Assembly: GCA_041389525.1 (NCBI GenBank)
Contig: JAWKRR010000038.1
Coordinates: forward strand, 1-64,000
DNA: 64,000 nt
Source: JACKFB01 sp041389525
GTDB taxonomy: Bacteria > Myxococcota_A > UBA9042 > PHBI01 > JACKFB01
Reading direction: 5' to 3'
Position numbers and translations under genes: made by a program. Position 1 is the first letter of the stretch, and each line of letters opens with the position of its first letter. Shown one piece after another: positions 9,489 to 17,943 of this stretch. Under the pieces are notes generated by a model. That model was not told the origin of the DNA. It searched no databases and saw only the letters and a list, made by a program, of their open reading frames with translations.

Positions 9489-9504
9489 TGGCACGCCCCT
9501 TGCT
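9489..9504 (+). promoter_or_regulatory. Sigma-54 (-24/-12) promoter of the nor operon
   Basis: TGGCACG-CCCC-TTGCT matches the RpoN consensus TGGCACG-N4-TTGCW at every defined position, with invariant GG and GC. Transcription would start near 9516, giving a leader of about 70 nt before norC. A CTGTGCG half-site overlaps its upstream edge at 9479-9485. NO-responsive sigma-54 activators of the NorR type are known to control NO reductase genes in other proteobacteria, so this is plausible biology. No regulator gene is seen in the window. Confidence 0.65.
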
Positions 9505-9586
9505 CAGTGCCCTCCCGACGCGACCATCGTCCGGTCGCCATCTCGAGCTGATCGCGGCGGCTTCCCGCCGGAGAGGAGACCTGCCG

Positions 9587-10288
9587 ATGCTTTCGAAGTC
9601 GGCTGCGCGCGCGTTCTTCCTAGCGGGAACCGTGGTGTGCGGCGGTGCTTTCATCTGGTTGACCGTGGACTCGATGGCCGACGTGCCCTCGCGCTCGCAG
9701 GAACACCTCATGGACGAGGCCGTGATTCACGGTCACGACATCTGGACCGACAACAACTGCATGGGCTGCCACACCCTGCTCGGCGAAGGCGCCTACTACG
9801 CGCCCGAGCTGACCAAGGTGGTCACCCGCCGCGGGGTGCCGTGGATCCGCGCCTTCCTCAAGGACCCGCAGGCCATGTACCCGGGTCGTCGAAAGATGAT
9901 CCAGTACAACTTCACCGAGCAGGAGATCGACTCGCTGGTGGCCTTCTTCACGTGGATTGAGGGCATCGACACCAACGGGTTCCCGGCCAAGCCCATCTAC
10001 GGCGAGGCGTCCAAGCCGCAGGTCGCGCGGGCCGCCGTGCCCGAGGCCGCGACGAAGAACCGCCCCGAGTACTTCGACACCATGTGCGTGGCCTGCCACT
10101 CCCTCGCGGGCTCCGGCGGCAACGTCGGCCCGGCGCTGGACGGCGTGGCGACCCGCTACACGGCCGAAGAGATGGACATCTGGCTGAAAGACCCGACCGC
10201 CATCAAGCCCGGGACCAAGATGCCCAACCTCCACATGTCCGACGAGCTGCGCCAGTCGCTCGTCACCTTCCTCATGGCGCAGAAGTAG
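9587..10288 (+). CDS. norC: Nitric oxide reductase subunit C with a second fused cytochrome c domain
   Basis: The ATG at 9587 follows a GAGAGGAGA ribosome-binding site. The 233-residue protein has one N-terminal membrane anchor (residues ~8-27). A NorC domain follows with CMGCH at 58-62 and the likely axial Met at 104 in GRRKMIQYNF. A second c-type domain then appears, with CVACH at 167-171 and a probable axial Met at 212 in GTKMPN. Typical NorC has about 150 residues and one heme, so this one carries an extra monoheme domain at its C-terminus. It delivers electrons to NorB on the periplasmic side. It is the first gene of norCBQD. The second heme could replace or dock a soluble electron donor. 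The NorC call is confident. Confidence 0.93.
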   Translation: MLSKSAARAFFLAGTVVCGGAFIWLTVDSMADVPSRSQEHLMDEAVIHGHDIWTDNNCMGCHTLLGEGAYYAPELTKVVTRRGVPWIRAFLKDPQAMYPGRRKMIQYNFTEQEIDSLVAFFTWIEGIDTNGFPAKPIYGEASKPQVARAAVPEAATKNRPEYFDTMCVACHSLAGSGGNVGPALDGVATRYTAEEMDIWLKDPTAIKPGTKMPNLHMSDELRQSLVTFLMAQK

Positions 10289-10298
10289 GAGCCGCTCG

Positions 10299-11672
10299 GT
10301 GAAATACCAATCTCAGCGCATCGCATGGCTCTTCTTCGCCACCTGCATGCTGCTCTTCAGCCTCCAGATCGTTTACGGCTTCATCATGGCCTTCGCCCAC
10401 ATGGGCCTCGACGGCCTGCATGACTGGATCCCCTTCAACGCCGCCCGCGCCGTCCACACCAACCTGCTGGTCGTGTGGCTGCTCGCCGGCTTCATGGGCG
10501 CCGCCTACTACATCGTCCCCGAGGAGTGCGACCGCGAGCTGTGGTCGCCGAAGCTGGCGCTGGTCCAGTGGGGAAGCCTCGTGCTGGTCGGCGTGGTCGC
10601 CATCATCGGCTTCCACTTCAACTGGTGGGAGGGCCGCAAGTTCCTCGAGATCCCGCGCCCCCTCGACTACCTCGTCGTGGTCAACGTGCTGGCCTTCATC
10701 TTCAACATCGGGATGACCATCTATAAGGCCCAGCGCTACACGACCACCTCGATGGTGCTCTTCGTCGGCCTCGTCGCCGCGGCACTCCTCTACCTGCCGG
10801 GCATGATCGCCTTCGATAACCAGGTCCTCGACTCGTACTACCGCTGGTGGGTCGTCCACCTCTGGGTCGAAGGCGTCTGGGAGCTGGTCATGGGCGGCAT
10901 CGTCGCCTTCCTGCTCATCAAGCTCACCGGCGTCGACCGCGAGATCATCGAGAAGTGGCTCTACGTCATCATCGGCGTGACCTTCCTCTCGGGCATCCTC
11001 GGCACCGGCCACCACTACTACTACATCGGCACGCCCAACTACTGGCTGTGGGTCGGCGGCCTCTTCTCCATGCTGGAGCCCGTCGCCTTCCTCGGCTTCG
11101 CCTGGTACGGCATCTCCATGGCGCGCAAGGGCGGCCGCCAGCACCCCAACGGCATCGCGCTCCAGTGGACCTTGGCCTGCTGCGTGCTCAGCTTCGTCGG
11201 CGCCGGCTTCTTGGGCATGGCCCACACGGTCCCGCAGGTGAACATGTGGACGCACGGCACGCTCATCACGGCGATGCACGGCCACCTCGCGTTCTGGGGT
11301 GCCTACGCCCTGCTCGTGCTGGCCTTCATCAGCTACGCGCTGCCGCAGATGACCGGACGCGCCCGCTACAAGAGCGCGCTGGGCCAGTGGGCCTTCTGGA
11401 CCTCCAACATCGGCATGCTCGGCATGACCGGCGCCTTCGCGGTCGCCGGCATCGCCCAGGTCTACCTCGAGCGCATGAGCGGCATGGACTTCCTCGAGGT
11501 CCAAGAGGCCATCGAGGTGCACTTCGTCGGCCTGGCCCTGGCCGCGACGCTCTTCACGATCGGGATCACCTGCTACATCATCGACTTCATCAAGCACGGC
11601 TGGCCCACCCTGGAGGCCATGGACCGTGAGCCCGGCGAGGTGTCCTCCGCGGCGGCCGAGGCCGTCGCATGA
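10299..11672 (+). CDS. norB: Nitric oxide reductase subunit B (cNOR catalytic subunit)
   Basis: The GTG at 10299 follows AGGAG at 10287-10291 and gives a 457-residue protein with about 12 transmembrane helices. It is the heme-copper-oxidase-related subunit that reduces 2 NO to N2O. Expected ligands are present: H53 and H329 for heme b, H327 for heme b3, and H187, H238 and H239 for the non-heme iron. The cNOR-specific glutamates are in HLWVEGVWE (E191, E195) and at E260. The match to cNOR, not quinol-type qNOR, is supported by its length without the N-terminal fused domain and by the adjacent norC. It starts 10 bp after norC and overlaps norQ by ATGA, so translation is coupled. Confidence 0.96.
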   Translation: MKYQSQRIAWLFFATCMLLFSLQIVYGFIMAFAHMGLDGLHDWIPFNAARAVHTNLLVVWLLAGFMGAAYYIVPEECDRELWSPKLALVQWGSLVLVGVVAIIGFHFNWWEGRKFLEIPRPLDYLVVVNVLAFIFNIGMTIYKAQRYTTTSMVLFVGLVAAALLYLPGMIAFDNQVLDSYYRWWVVHLWVEGVWELVMGGIVAFLLIKLTGVDREIIEKWLYVIIGVTFLSGILGTGHHYYYIGTPNYWLWVGGLFSMLEPVAFLGFAWYGISMARKGGRQHPNGIALQWTLACCVLSFVGAGFLGMAHTVPQVNMWTHGTLITAMHGHLAFWGAYALLVLAFISYALPQMTGRARYKSALGQWAFWTSNIGMLGMTGAFAVAGIAQVYLERMSGMDFLEVQEAIEVHFVGLALAATLFTIGITCYIIDFIKHGWPTLEAMDREPGEVSSAAAEAVA

Positions 11673-12478
11673 GCGCCCAACCGCTCATCAAGGCGGCCCC
11701 TGTGCAGGATTTACCCTGGTATCACCCGGTCGGTCGCGAGCTCGAGCTCTTCGAGCAGTGCTACGCCGCCGGGCTGCCGCTGATGCTCAAAGGCCCCACG
11801 GGCTGCGGTAAATCGCGCTGTGTCGAGCACATGGCGGCCCGCCTGGGTCGCCCGCTCATCACGGTCTCGTGCCACGACGACACCAGCGCCGCCGACCTGC
11901 TCGGCCGCTACCTGGTCCGCGGCGGCGACACGGTCTGGCTCGACGGCCCCGTGACCCGCGCCGTCCGCGAGGGCGCCATCCTCTATCTCGACGAGGTCGC
12001 CGAGGCCCGCGCCGACGTCATCGTCGTGCTGCACCCGCTGACCGACCACCGCCGCACGCTCTACGTCGAGACCCACGCGGAGACCCTGGTCGCGCCGCCC
12101 GAGTTCATGCTGGTCGTCAGCTTCAACCCTGGCTATCAGCACGCCCTCAAAGAGCTGAAGCCCTCGACGCGCCAGCGCTTCGTCGGCCACACCATGGGCT
12201 ACCCGGACGCCGAGACCGAGCGGCACATCGTCACCGGCGAGACGGGCGCGGACCCGAAGCTGGTCAAGCGTCTGGTAGCGCTGGGACAGAAGTTGCGCGG
12301 CCTCGGCGAGTTGGGACTGGCGGAGGGCGCTTCGACTCGCCTGCTCGTCGATGCCGCGCGGCTGATCCAGGCAGGGTTTCCCACGCGCCAAGCGTGCTAC
12401 GCGTCGATCGTCGAGCCGCTGACCGACGACGCCGAGATCGCGTCGGCGCTGCGCGACCTCGTCGACATGGCGATGTGA
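11669..12478 (+). CDS. norQ: NorQ, MoxR/CbbQ-type AAA+ ATPase for NO reductase activation
   Basis: The ATG overlaps the norB stop (ATGA). The 269-residue protein has Walker A GPTGCGKS at 42-49 and Walker B ILYLDEV at 104-110. It also has sensor-type Asn in SFNPGY and an arginine-finger region KPSTRQRF. This is the CbbQ/NirQ/NorQ subgroup of MoxR AAA+ ATPases, about 260-270 residues long. NorQ works with the VWA protein NorD to insert the non-heme iron into NorB. The partner gene lies directly downstream, but in this sequence it is frameshifted, so activation of NorB may be impaired if that damage is real. Confidence 0.94.
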   Translation: MSAQPLIKAAPVQDLPWYHPVGRELELFEQCYAAGLPLMLKGPTGCGKSRCVEHMAARLGRPLITVSCHDDTSAADLLGRYLVRGGDTVWLDGPVTRAVREGAILYLDEVAEARADVIVVLHPLTDHRRTLYVETHAETLVAPPEFMLVVSFNPGYQHALKELKPSTRQRFVGHTMGYPDAETERHIVTGETGADPKLVKRLVALGQKLRGLGELGLAEGASTRLLVDAARLIQAGFPTRQACYASIVEPLTDDAEIASALRDLVDMAM

Positions 12479-12485
12479 GGCGGCG

Positions 12486-14398
12486 GTGAGCGCGGCCGAC
12501 AGCGTCGAGCGCTTCCTCGGCTGGGAAGAGGGGCTCTTCGGCTACGCCTACAAGCGTTTTCGCGCGCTGACCGGCCGCGGCCAGCCGACCGGTCCGGACC
12601 CCACCCGCGCCGCGTTTTTGCAGCCGCTGTCTGCGCGTTTGACGGTCCTGGCGCAGCTCGTCGCCGAGACGCCCATGCGCGTCCGCGAGTCCGAGGGCCT
12701 CGGCGGCGTGCGCGGCCCGGTGCTGCTCTTGCCGCGGGCCATCGCGGTGGCCGAGACGCCTGAGGCCAACGCGGACCTCTACCTCGCCCGCACCTTCATC
12801 ACGGCCGAGATGGCGCGGCAGGGCTACGACGCGCCGCCGGGGCTGGCCGGCGACTCGCTCGAGGCCCAGGTCGTCTACGCGCTGGCCGCCAAAGCCGCCC
12901 AGGACGCGCTCGTCGGCACCATGCCGGGCTTCGCCGAGCGGCTGAGCGCGGTGTGCGAATTGACACAGCGGAGTCTGCGCGAGCGGGCGCTGCTAGAAAA
13001 GCTGGCCGCCGGTGAGCGCGCGTGGCTGACTTGGCTGCTGGCGATCTCGGCGCCGGGAGCTGAGGCCGTCGGCGCCGACGAGGCCCTGAGCGCGTTGCGG
13101 CAAGCTGGCGCGGGCCGGCTCGCCACCTTCGCGCAGTCGCTGCTCTGGGGCGGCCCGCTCTCCCAGGCCGACGAAGCCATCGCGTCGGAGGCCGCGGCCG
13201 CCATGGCCGAGGGCGCCGAGAACCCCGACGGCACCGAGCACCAAGCCCCGAGCCGCGACGAGGTCCGCCGCATCCTGCTCGAGAAGACCGAAGAGGTGGA
13301 GCCGATGCCGGTCCACAGCTTCGAGAAGGCCGAGTGCCTCGACAGCTACCGGGGTGGCAAGCGCAAGGTCGACGGCGACGACGAGCTGGACGACCACCTC
13401 GAAGAGGCGCTGTCCGGTCGATCTGCGCGGTGTTCCGCGGCGGAAAAGACACCCTGGCGTGCTGCAGGCCGATATCGACCTGGGTGGCGGCGTGCCCGAC
13501 GTCGAGCGCGTGATGCCCGGCGAGAAGGGCGTCCCCTACGACGAGTGGGACCCGAAGAAGAAGCGCTACCTGCGGGACTGGGTCACGGTCTGCGCCCTTT
13601 GGGGCGACGGAGCCAAGCTGGGGCATCAAGGTCGCCGCGGCGGCGTCACCTGCGCCTCATCGGGAGGATCGCGCGGGAGCGGACCCGGCTGTCGCGGGTG
13701 AAGCGCCAGCTCGACGCTGGCGGCGGACACCCTCGGTTGGCAGCGGGCCCAGCCATCGAGGAAAAAGGCCTGCGCGCGGCCGGGCACTCCGCGCCCGGGC
13801 GGGTCTACGAGAAGAGCCACCGGCGCCAGCGCGACACCGCCTGCACGGTGCTGCTGGACGTCAGCCTCTCGTCGGGGAGCTGGATCGACAACCGCTGCGT
13901 GCTCGACCTGACGCGGGCGGCCGTGGTCGTGCTGGGCGAGGTCACAGCGGCGCTGGGTGATCCGCTGCAGGTCTGGGCTTCGGCAGCAACACGCGGAACT
14001 GTGCCGCGTCTGGAACTGAAGGGCTTCAGGCGCCCTGGCCCGCCGCGCGTCTGGGCGCCATCGAGCCGCGCGGCTACACGCGGATGGGCGCCCCGATCCG
14101 CCACGCGGTCGCTGAGCTCCTGAAGACGCCGCAGCGCCACAAGCTCCTGCTGGTCATCACCGACGGCAAGCCGACGGACTACGACCGCTACGAGGGCGCC
14201 CACGGCGTCGGCGACGTGGCAAGCCATCCGCGGGCGGCCCGCGACGGCGTCCTGGTCCACGCGCTCGCCTACGACCCCGCCGCCCGCGCCCAGATCCCGG
14301 CGATGTTCGGCCCCGGCGGCTACACCTTCGTGCGCCACGCCGCCGACCTCACCGAGGCGGTCGCCGAGGCCTTCGGGCGCCGGACCTCCACGGGCTGA
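12486..14398 (+). pseudogene. norD: norD (VWA-domain NO reductase activation protein), interrupted by several frameshifts
   Basis: Starting at the GTG at 12486 (7 bp after norQ), the frame encodes a normal NorD N-terminal region to about 13415. After that, recognisable NorD segments occur in changing frames. LQADIDLGGGV to LRDWVTV (about 13450-13600) is in a second frame. RVYEKSHRRQRDTACTVLLD and the MIDAS motif DVSLS are back in the first (about 13650-13970). GFGSNTRNC (13976-14002) is in the third. ELKGF (14010-14027) is in the first again. GYTRMGAPIRHAV and LLLVITDGKPTDY, to the TGA at 14398, are in the third. At least five switches occur in 650 bp. Either the gene is decayed or the consensus is wrong locally. 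All other nor genes are intact. Confidence 0.85.
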
Positions 14399-14515
14399 GG
14401 GCGCCGCTCGGCCGCAGCGGGTCCTCGGCGGTTCCCCGACGGGAGGACCGCCGCGCGCGCGACGCCGGGGGGCCTCGTCTTGACAGCCGACACTTGGCTT
14501 GGCGACGTTCACGGG

Positions 14516-17500
14516 ATGGTACGCTTCTTCCCCCGTCTGTTGGTCGCCGCGCTGGCGTCTTCGGGACTGGCCAGCAGCGCCCTGGCGCGCAGTTTCACCC
14601 TCGACGCTCCGGCGGCGGTCGAGCTGCCGTGGACCGCCACCCCCGAGGTCAGCCTCCGGGCTGGGCCCGTCGCGCCCGCGCGCGTCGGCGCCGAGCTGGT
14701 CGGCTTCGCGATCGAGCTCAGCCCCACCGCCGAGGGCGGCTGGGCCGGCGCCTTCGATCTGGCGCCCGTGCCGCTGCCGCCGGGCGACTACACCGTGCGT
14801 TTCGAGGCCGAGGACGCGGCCGGCGAGGTGACCCCCTTCAACCAACGGCTGCGGCTCGGCGTTCCGGCAGGCGGCGGCACGCCCTGGCTGCCCGGCGACC
14901 GACCCACCGGCGGGCCGAGGGATATCGAGCTGCTGACCCCGTCGCCCTTGGAGACCGGCCAGGCCTGGGGGATCCAGGTTCGCATCCCGGGGCAGGGGCG
15001 TCCGGACCGCTTCGAGGCGCTGATCGCCGGATACCGCGCGGGCTTCGTCAACAAGGGCGACTATCGCTACGACGCGCGCTTCGCGGTGCCCTGGCTGCTG
15101 CCCCCTGCGACGTACACGCTGCGCATCGAGGCCGAGGACGCGGACGGAGCGCTGACGGTGCTGGAGGAGGCGCTCGAGCTCACCCCGCCGGCCGACGGCT
15201 CCACGCCGTGGCTGTCGCCCGTCGCCGCCACCGTGTGGGAGGCGGAGCCGCTCGATCTCGCCCGTACGGTCGGGGGCGAGCCTTCGGGCGGCTGTGAGGG
15301 CGGCCGCGGCGCCCAGTTGCCGTGGGCGCTGGGTCTCGCGCTGCTCCTCGCCGCCTGCGCGCGGGGCCGGCGGGCGCGCGCGGCCCTGCTGGTGGCCGCG
15401 GCGTCCGTGGCCGGCGGCTGCGGCGGCGGCGCCGAGACGCGGGCGGTCGGCCGCGGCGAGGCCCTGGTCCAGGTGGTCGACGCGGGCGAGGGCTTCACGA
15501 ACCAGGCGCCCCTGTGGCCGCTCGCGCTGGGGCACCGGCGTGTCCTGGCCAGCCTCAGCGACGAGGGAGCGAGCGTGTCACCTCACACGGGCGAGCTCTG
15601 GGTGACCGAGTCCTGGCCGCTCGAGGGCGGCGGGCGCGGCATGGTGCTGCGCCCCAGCAGCCGGGACTCCGCCTGGTTCGAGCTGGCGCTCACCGCCGAC
15701 GGCCTCTACGCCACGGGCTCCGCGAGCGCCGGGCGTCTCCACCGGCCGCTCTTGGTGCTCCCGGCCGAGGTCCGCGTCGGGATGACGTGGCGCTCCTGGG
15801 CGCGCCCGGCCGACGCCGACCGTCTCGACCTCGACCCGGCCGAGCTCATCGACGACTCCGGCGGCTTCGAGTTCCGGGTGCTGCGGGTCACAGAGGACGC
15901 GGCCGCCAGCACGCCGCGCGGGCGCGCCCGGGTCTGGGAGATCGCCTGGAAGGGGCCGCTGCCACCGCACGCGACCTTCGACTGGATCCTGGAGCTGGCG
16001 GGCACGCCCCGCACGCCGGCCCGCGGTGTGATGCGCTTCGTCGAGGGCTACGGCCCCACCACGCCGTCCTATCTGCCGACCTTGGCGTACCGTGACTATG
16101 GGCCGACCGAGGGGCTGGACCCCGGGCTGAGCGACGCGCACCTGCTGATGCCCGCGCCCTCCGCCGACGCCGCGACCGGGCCGGAGGTCACGCTTCACGA
16201 GGTCGCTCGGCCCGAGCGCATCGACGGGCAGTCGGTCCACCAGATCAGCGCCATCGACCTGGATGACGGGCACGGCGTGTGGCTACGCTTCGACGGCAAC
16301 GCCGCCGGGCTGGGGTACCCCGCTGCGTTTCCCGGAAGCGGCGGCGGCGGGGGAAACGCCAACCTCTGGGTCGCCTCGGCCCGCTCCGAGTGCTTCGCCT
16401 TCGAGGGGGAGCGCCTGGTCAGCGGCCAGGAGTTGGGCGTGCTGGGTGACGACGAGACCTGCGTCCACGCCGCCGGCGTGCTGGTGCCGCCCGGAGGCGA
16501 TCAGGCCTTCGAGGTCCCCTTCATGGGCTACTACGGGGCCCCGATCAGCAAGAAGGTGCTCGAGGGCTGCGACAACCATCCCGGCTGCTTCATCAGCACA
16601 TGGCCCCACGCCGTGTTGCCCTCGGGCGACGCGAGCGGGGCGTCACTGCTGGCGTGGCACAACCAGTCCCCCGCGTCGTGGTACCTCACGCCGTGGCGCT
16701 CCTTCGCGTGGGCGGAGCGCCACCAGCTCAATGACCTGGAGCTGAGCGCCGAGATCGACGGCGCCGTGCTGGACGGGCTGCTGGCCGATCTCGGGCTCAG
16801 CCAGCTCGTCGCGCGCTCGTTGGGCGACGGCGCCTACGGGCTGCTCGCCCGGAGCGCGACGCGGTACGGGGATCCGACCTCCTTCGGCTTCGCGCGACTG
16901 GACCCGGACGGCGTCATCCGCGACGCCGTGTCCTACGGGCCGATCGGTTGGGGGACCTCGTTTCGCTCGGACGCGAGCGGGGCGGAGATCTGGCAGGTCG
17001 ACCGCGGCGGGCGCGTGTGGGAGTGGCGCTACACCGCGGCCGGCATGGAGCGGCGGGTGCGCGCGCGGCTGTCCCTCGCGGGCGACGAGACGCCGACGGC
17101 CGCGGTGCGCCTGGACGCCGAGCGCCTCTTCGTGGTGACCGCGGGCCCCGCGCCGGACAACGTGCCGCCGCTGACGCCCCGGCTCGAGTGCTCGCCCGCA
17201 TACTGCTTCAACGCGCCGTCCCCAGCGCCGCCGCGGCTGTGGACGGCGACGCTGCCCTCCGAGGCGAGCGCGTCCCCATGGGAGCCACCACCGGCCGTCC
17301 TGGGCCTCGAGCCCCGCGGGGACGGCAGCGGCGTCTGCGTCCCGGCGGCCCGCGGCGAGACGCCAGCGCTGGTCGCGCCGCCCGCCGGGGTCGAGGCCGT
17401 GGTCGAAGAGGGCGGGCGCTGCTTGAGCCTGCGCGCGGGCCGCGCGGGCGCCGCGCCCGTCACCGAGTGGGAGGCGCGGTTGCCGGGCACCGCGCCCGTC

Positions 17501-17530
17501 CGGGTGGTCCCCATGTGGCCGGTGCCCTGA
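14516..17530 (+). CDS. Large exported protein with internal MYXO-CTERM-like segment plus lipobox; possible gene fusion
   Basis: The ATG at 14516 gives a signal peptide (MVRFFPRLLVAALASSGL). The mature N-terminal part (to ~255) contains two similar beta-sandwich-like stretches (PPGDYTVRFEAEDAAGEVT and PPATYTLRIEAEDADGALT). Around residues 259-290 comes a C-terminal-anchor-like stretch: GGC (C260), Gly-rich spacer, hydrophobic helix LPWALGLALLLAAC and a GRRARA basic tail. It normally ends a protein. Here it runs straight into LLVAAASVAGGC (C302), which looks like a lipoprotein signal, then ~700 residues of unknown, probably beta-rich sequence without recognised motifs. Two exported proteins may have been fused, or a stop/start lost by an indel; no ATG is present between them. 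Function unknown. Confidence 0.7.
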   Translation: MVRFFPRLLVAALASSGLASSALARSFTLDAPAAVELPWTATPEVSLRAGPVAPARVGAELVGFAIELSPTAEGGWAGAFDLAPVPLPPGDYTVRFEAEDAAGEVTPFNQRLRLGVPAGGGTPWLPGDRPTGGPRDIELLTPSPLETGQAWGIQVRIPGQGRPDRFEALIAGYRAGFVNKGDYRYDARFAVPWLLPPATYTLRIEAEDADGALTVLEEALELTPPADGSTPWLSPVAATVWEAEPLDLARTVGGEPSGGCEGGRGAQLPWALGLALLLAACARGRRARAALLVAAASVAGGCGGGAETRAVGRGEALVQVVDAGEGFTNQAPLWPLALGHRRVLASLSDEGASVSPHTGELWVTESWPLEGGGRGMVLRPSSRDSAWFELALTADGLYATGSASAGRLHRPLLVLPAEVRVGMTWRSWARPADADRLDLDPAELIDDSGGFEFRVLRVTEDAAASTPRGRARVWEIAWKGPLPPHATFDWILELAGTPRTPARGVMRFVEGYGPTTPSYLPTLAYRDYGPTEGLDPGLSDAHLLMPAPSADAATGPEVTLHEVARPERIDGQSVHQISAIDLDDGHGVWLRFDGNAAGLGYPAAFPGSGGGGGNANLWVASARSECFAFEGERLVSGQELGVLGDDETCVHAAGVLVPPGGDQAFEVPFMGYYGAPISKKVLEGCDNHPGCFISTWPHAVLPSGDASGASLLAWHNQSPASWYLTPWRSFAWAERHQLNDLELSAEIDGAVLDGLLADLGLSQLVARSLGDGAYGLLARSATRYGDPTSFGFARLDPDGVIRDAVSYGPIGWGTSFRSDASGAEIWQVDRGGRVWEWRYTAAGMERRVRARLSLAGDETPTAAVRLDAERLFVVTAGPAPDNVPPLTPRLECSPAYCFNAPSPAPPRLWTATLPSEASASPWEPPPAVLGLEPRGDGSGVCVPAARGETPALVAPPAGVEAVVEEGGRCLSLRAGRAGAAPVTEWEARLPGTAPVRVVPMWPVP

Positions 17531-17570
17531 GCCGCCGCCCCGGAGCGCACGAGTGCCGTCGCCCCGACCC

Positions 17571-17867
17571 TCAGTGAAACGTGGGGCGCCGACGCTCGAG
17601 GTAGCGGTAGAGAAAGTCGAAGTAGAGGTGAATCATCACCCGCTGGACGTCCGGCGGCGCTTTGGCGATGCGCTCGCGCTGGGCGTCGATCTTCGGCAGC
17701 GTCCGCAGCCCCTCGATCAGCGCCTCGGCATCCCGCGCGGTCTGGGCGTCGACCCGCGACACCGACGGCGCACCGTTGAGAAGGGCCTCGCGCAACACCG
17801 CCTCCTCGAAGAGGTGGTGGTAGCCATCGAGCGCCCGGTCAAACACGAACTGAAGTTCTTCACCCAT
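17571..17867 (-). CDS. Small conserved-looking protein, function unknown
   Basis: A 98-residue, probably helical and soluble protein starting MGEELQFVFDRALDGYHHLF and ending YLERRRPTFH. It has no signal peptide and no cysteine. I do not recognise a family. It lies 76 bp downstream of the kinase gene on the same strand, so it may be the last member of that operon. A small hairpin (CCTCGC-GAAAA-GCGAGG, near 17925) stands in the gap between them. Confidence 0.55.
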   Translation of the reverse strand: MGEELQFVFDRALDGYHHLFEEAVLREALLNGAPSVSRVDAQTARDAEALIEGLRTLPKIDAQRERIAKAPPDVQRVMIHLYFDFLYRYLERRRPTFH

Positions 17868-17943
17868 GGCCCGAGAGGATCATGGGGCCGGCAGCCCGTC
17901 CAATTTCTCAGCCCCCGCCTCGCGAAAAGCGAGGGCCGGCGCC

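Larger units (their letters stand above)
9233..9586 (+). other. Regulatory gap upstream of norC
   Basis: No gene is seen in these 354 bp. The first ~90 bp are C-rich with direct CGCGCCCCC-type runs. From 9317 onward there are two copies of ATCACACAG 32 bp apart, the second inside an 18-bp imperfect dyad. A consensus sigma-54 promoter lies at 9489-9504. A GAGAGGAGA ribosome-binding site lies at 9571-9579, ahead of the norC ATG at 9587. All of this points to a regulated nor leader. Confidence 0.7.

Noticed and set aside
13354..13701. Separate small gene inside norD
   Set aside because: Part of its translation (LQADIDLGGGV to LRDWVTV) is a NorD segment in a shifted frame, so it is a piece of the damaged gene and not a gene of its own.
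14420..14449. Hairpin GGTCCTC / GAGGACC after norD as terminator
   Set aside because: The stem is perfect over 7 bp, but no T tract follows and the region is so GC-rich that such stems are expected by chance.
14479..14484. TTGACA as a -35 box for the gene at 14516
   Set aside because: The matching -10 position would be within a few bases of the start codon and has no TATAAT-like sequence.
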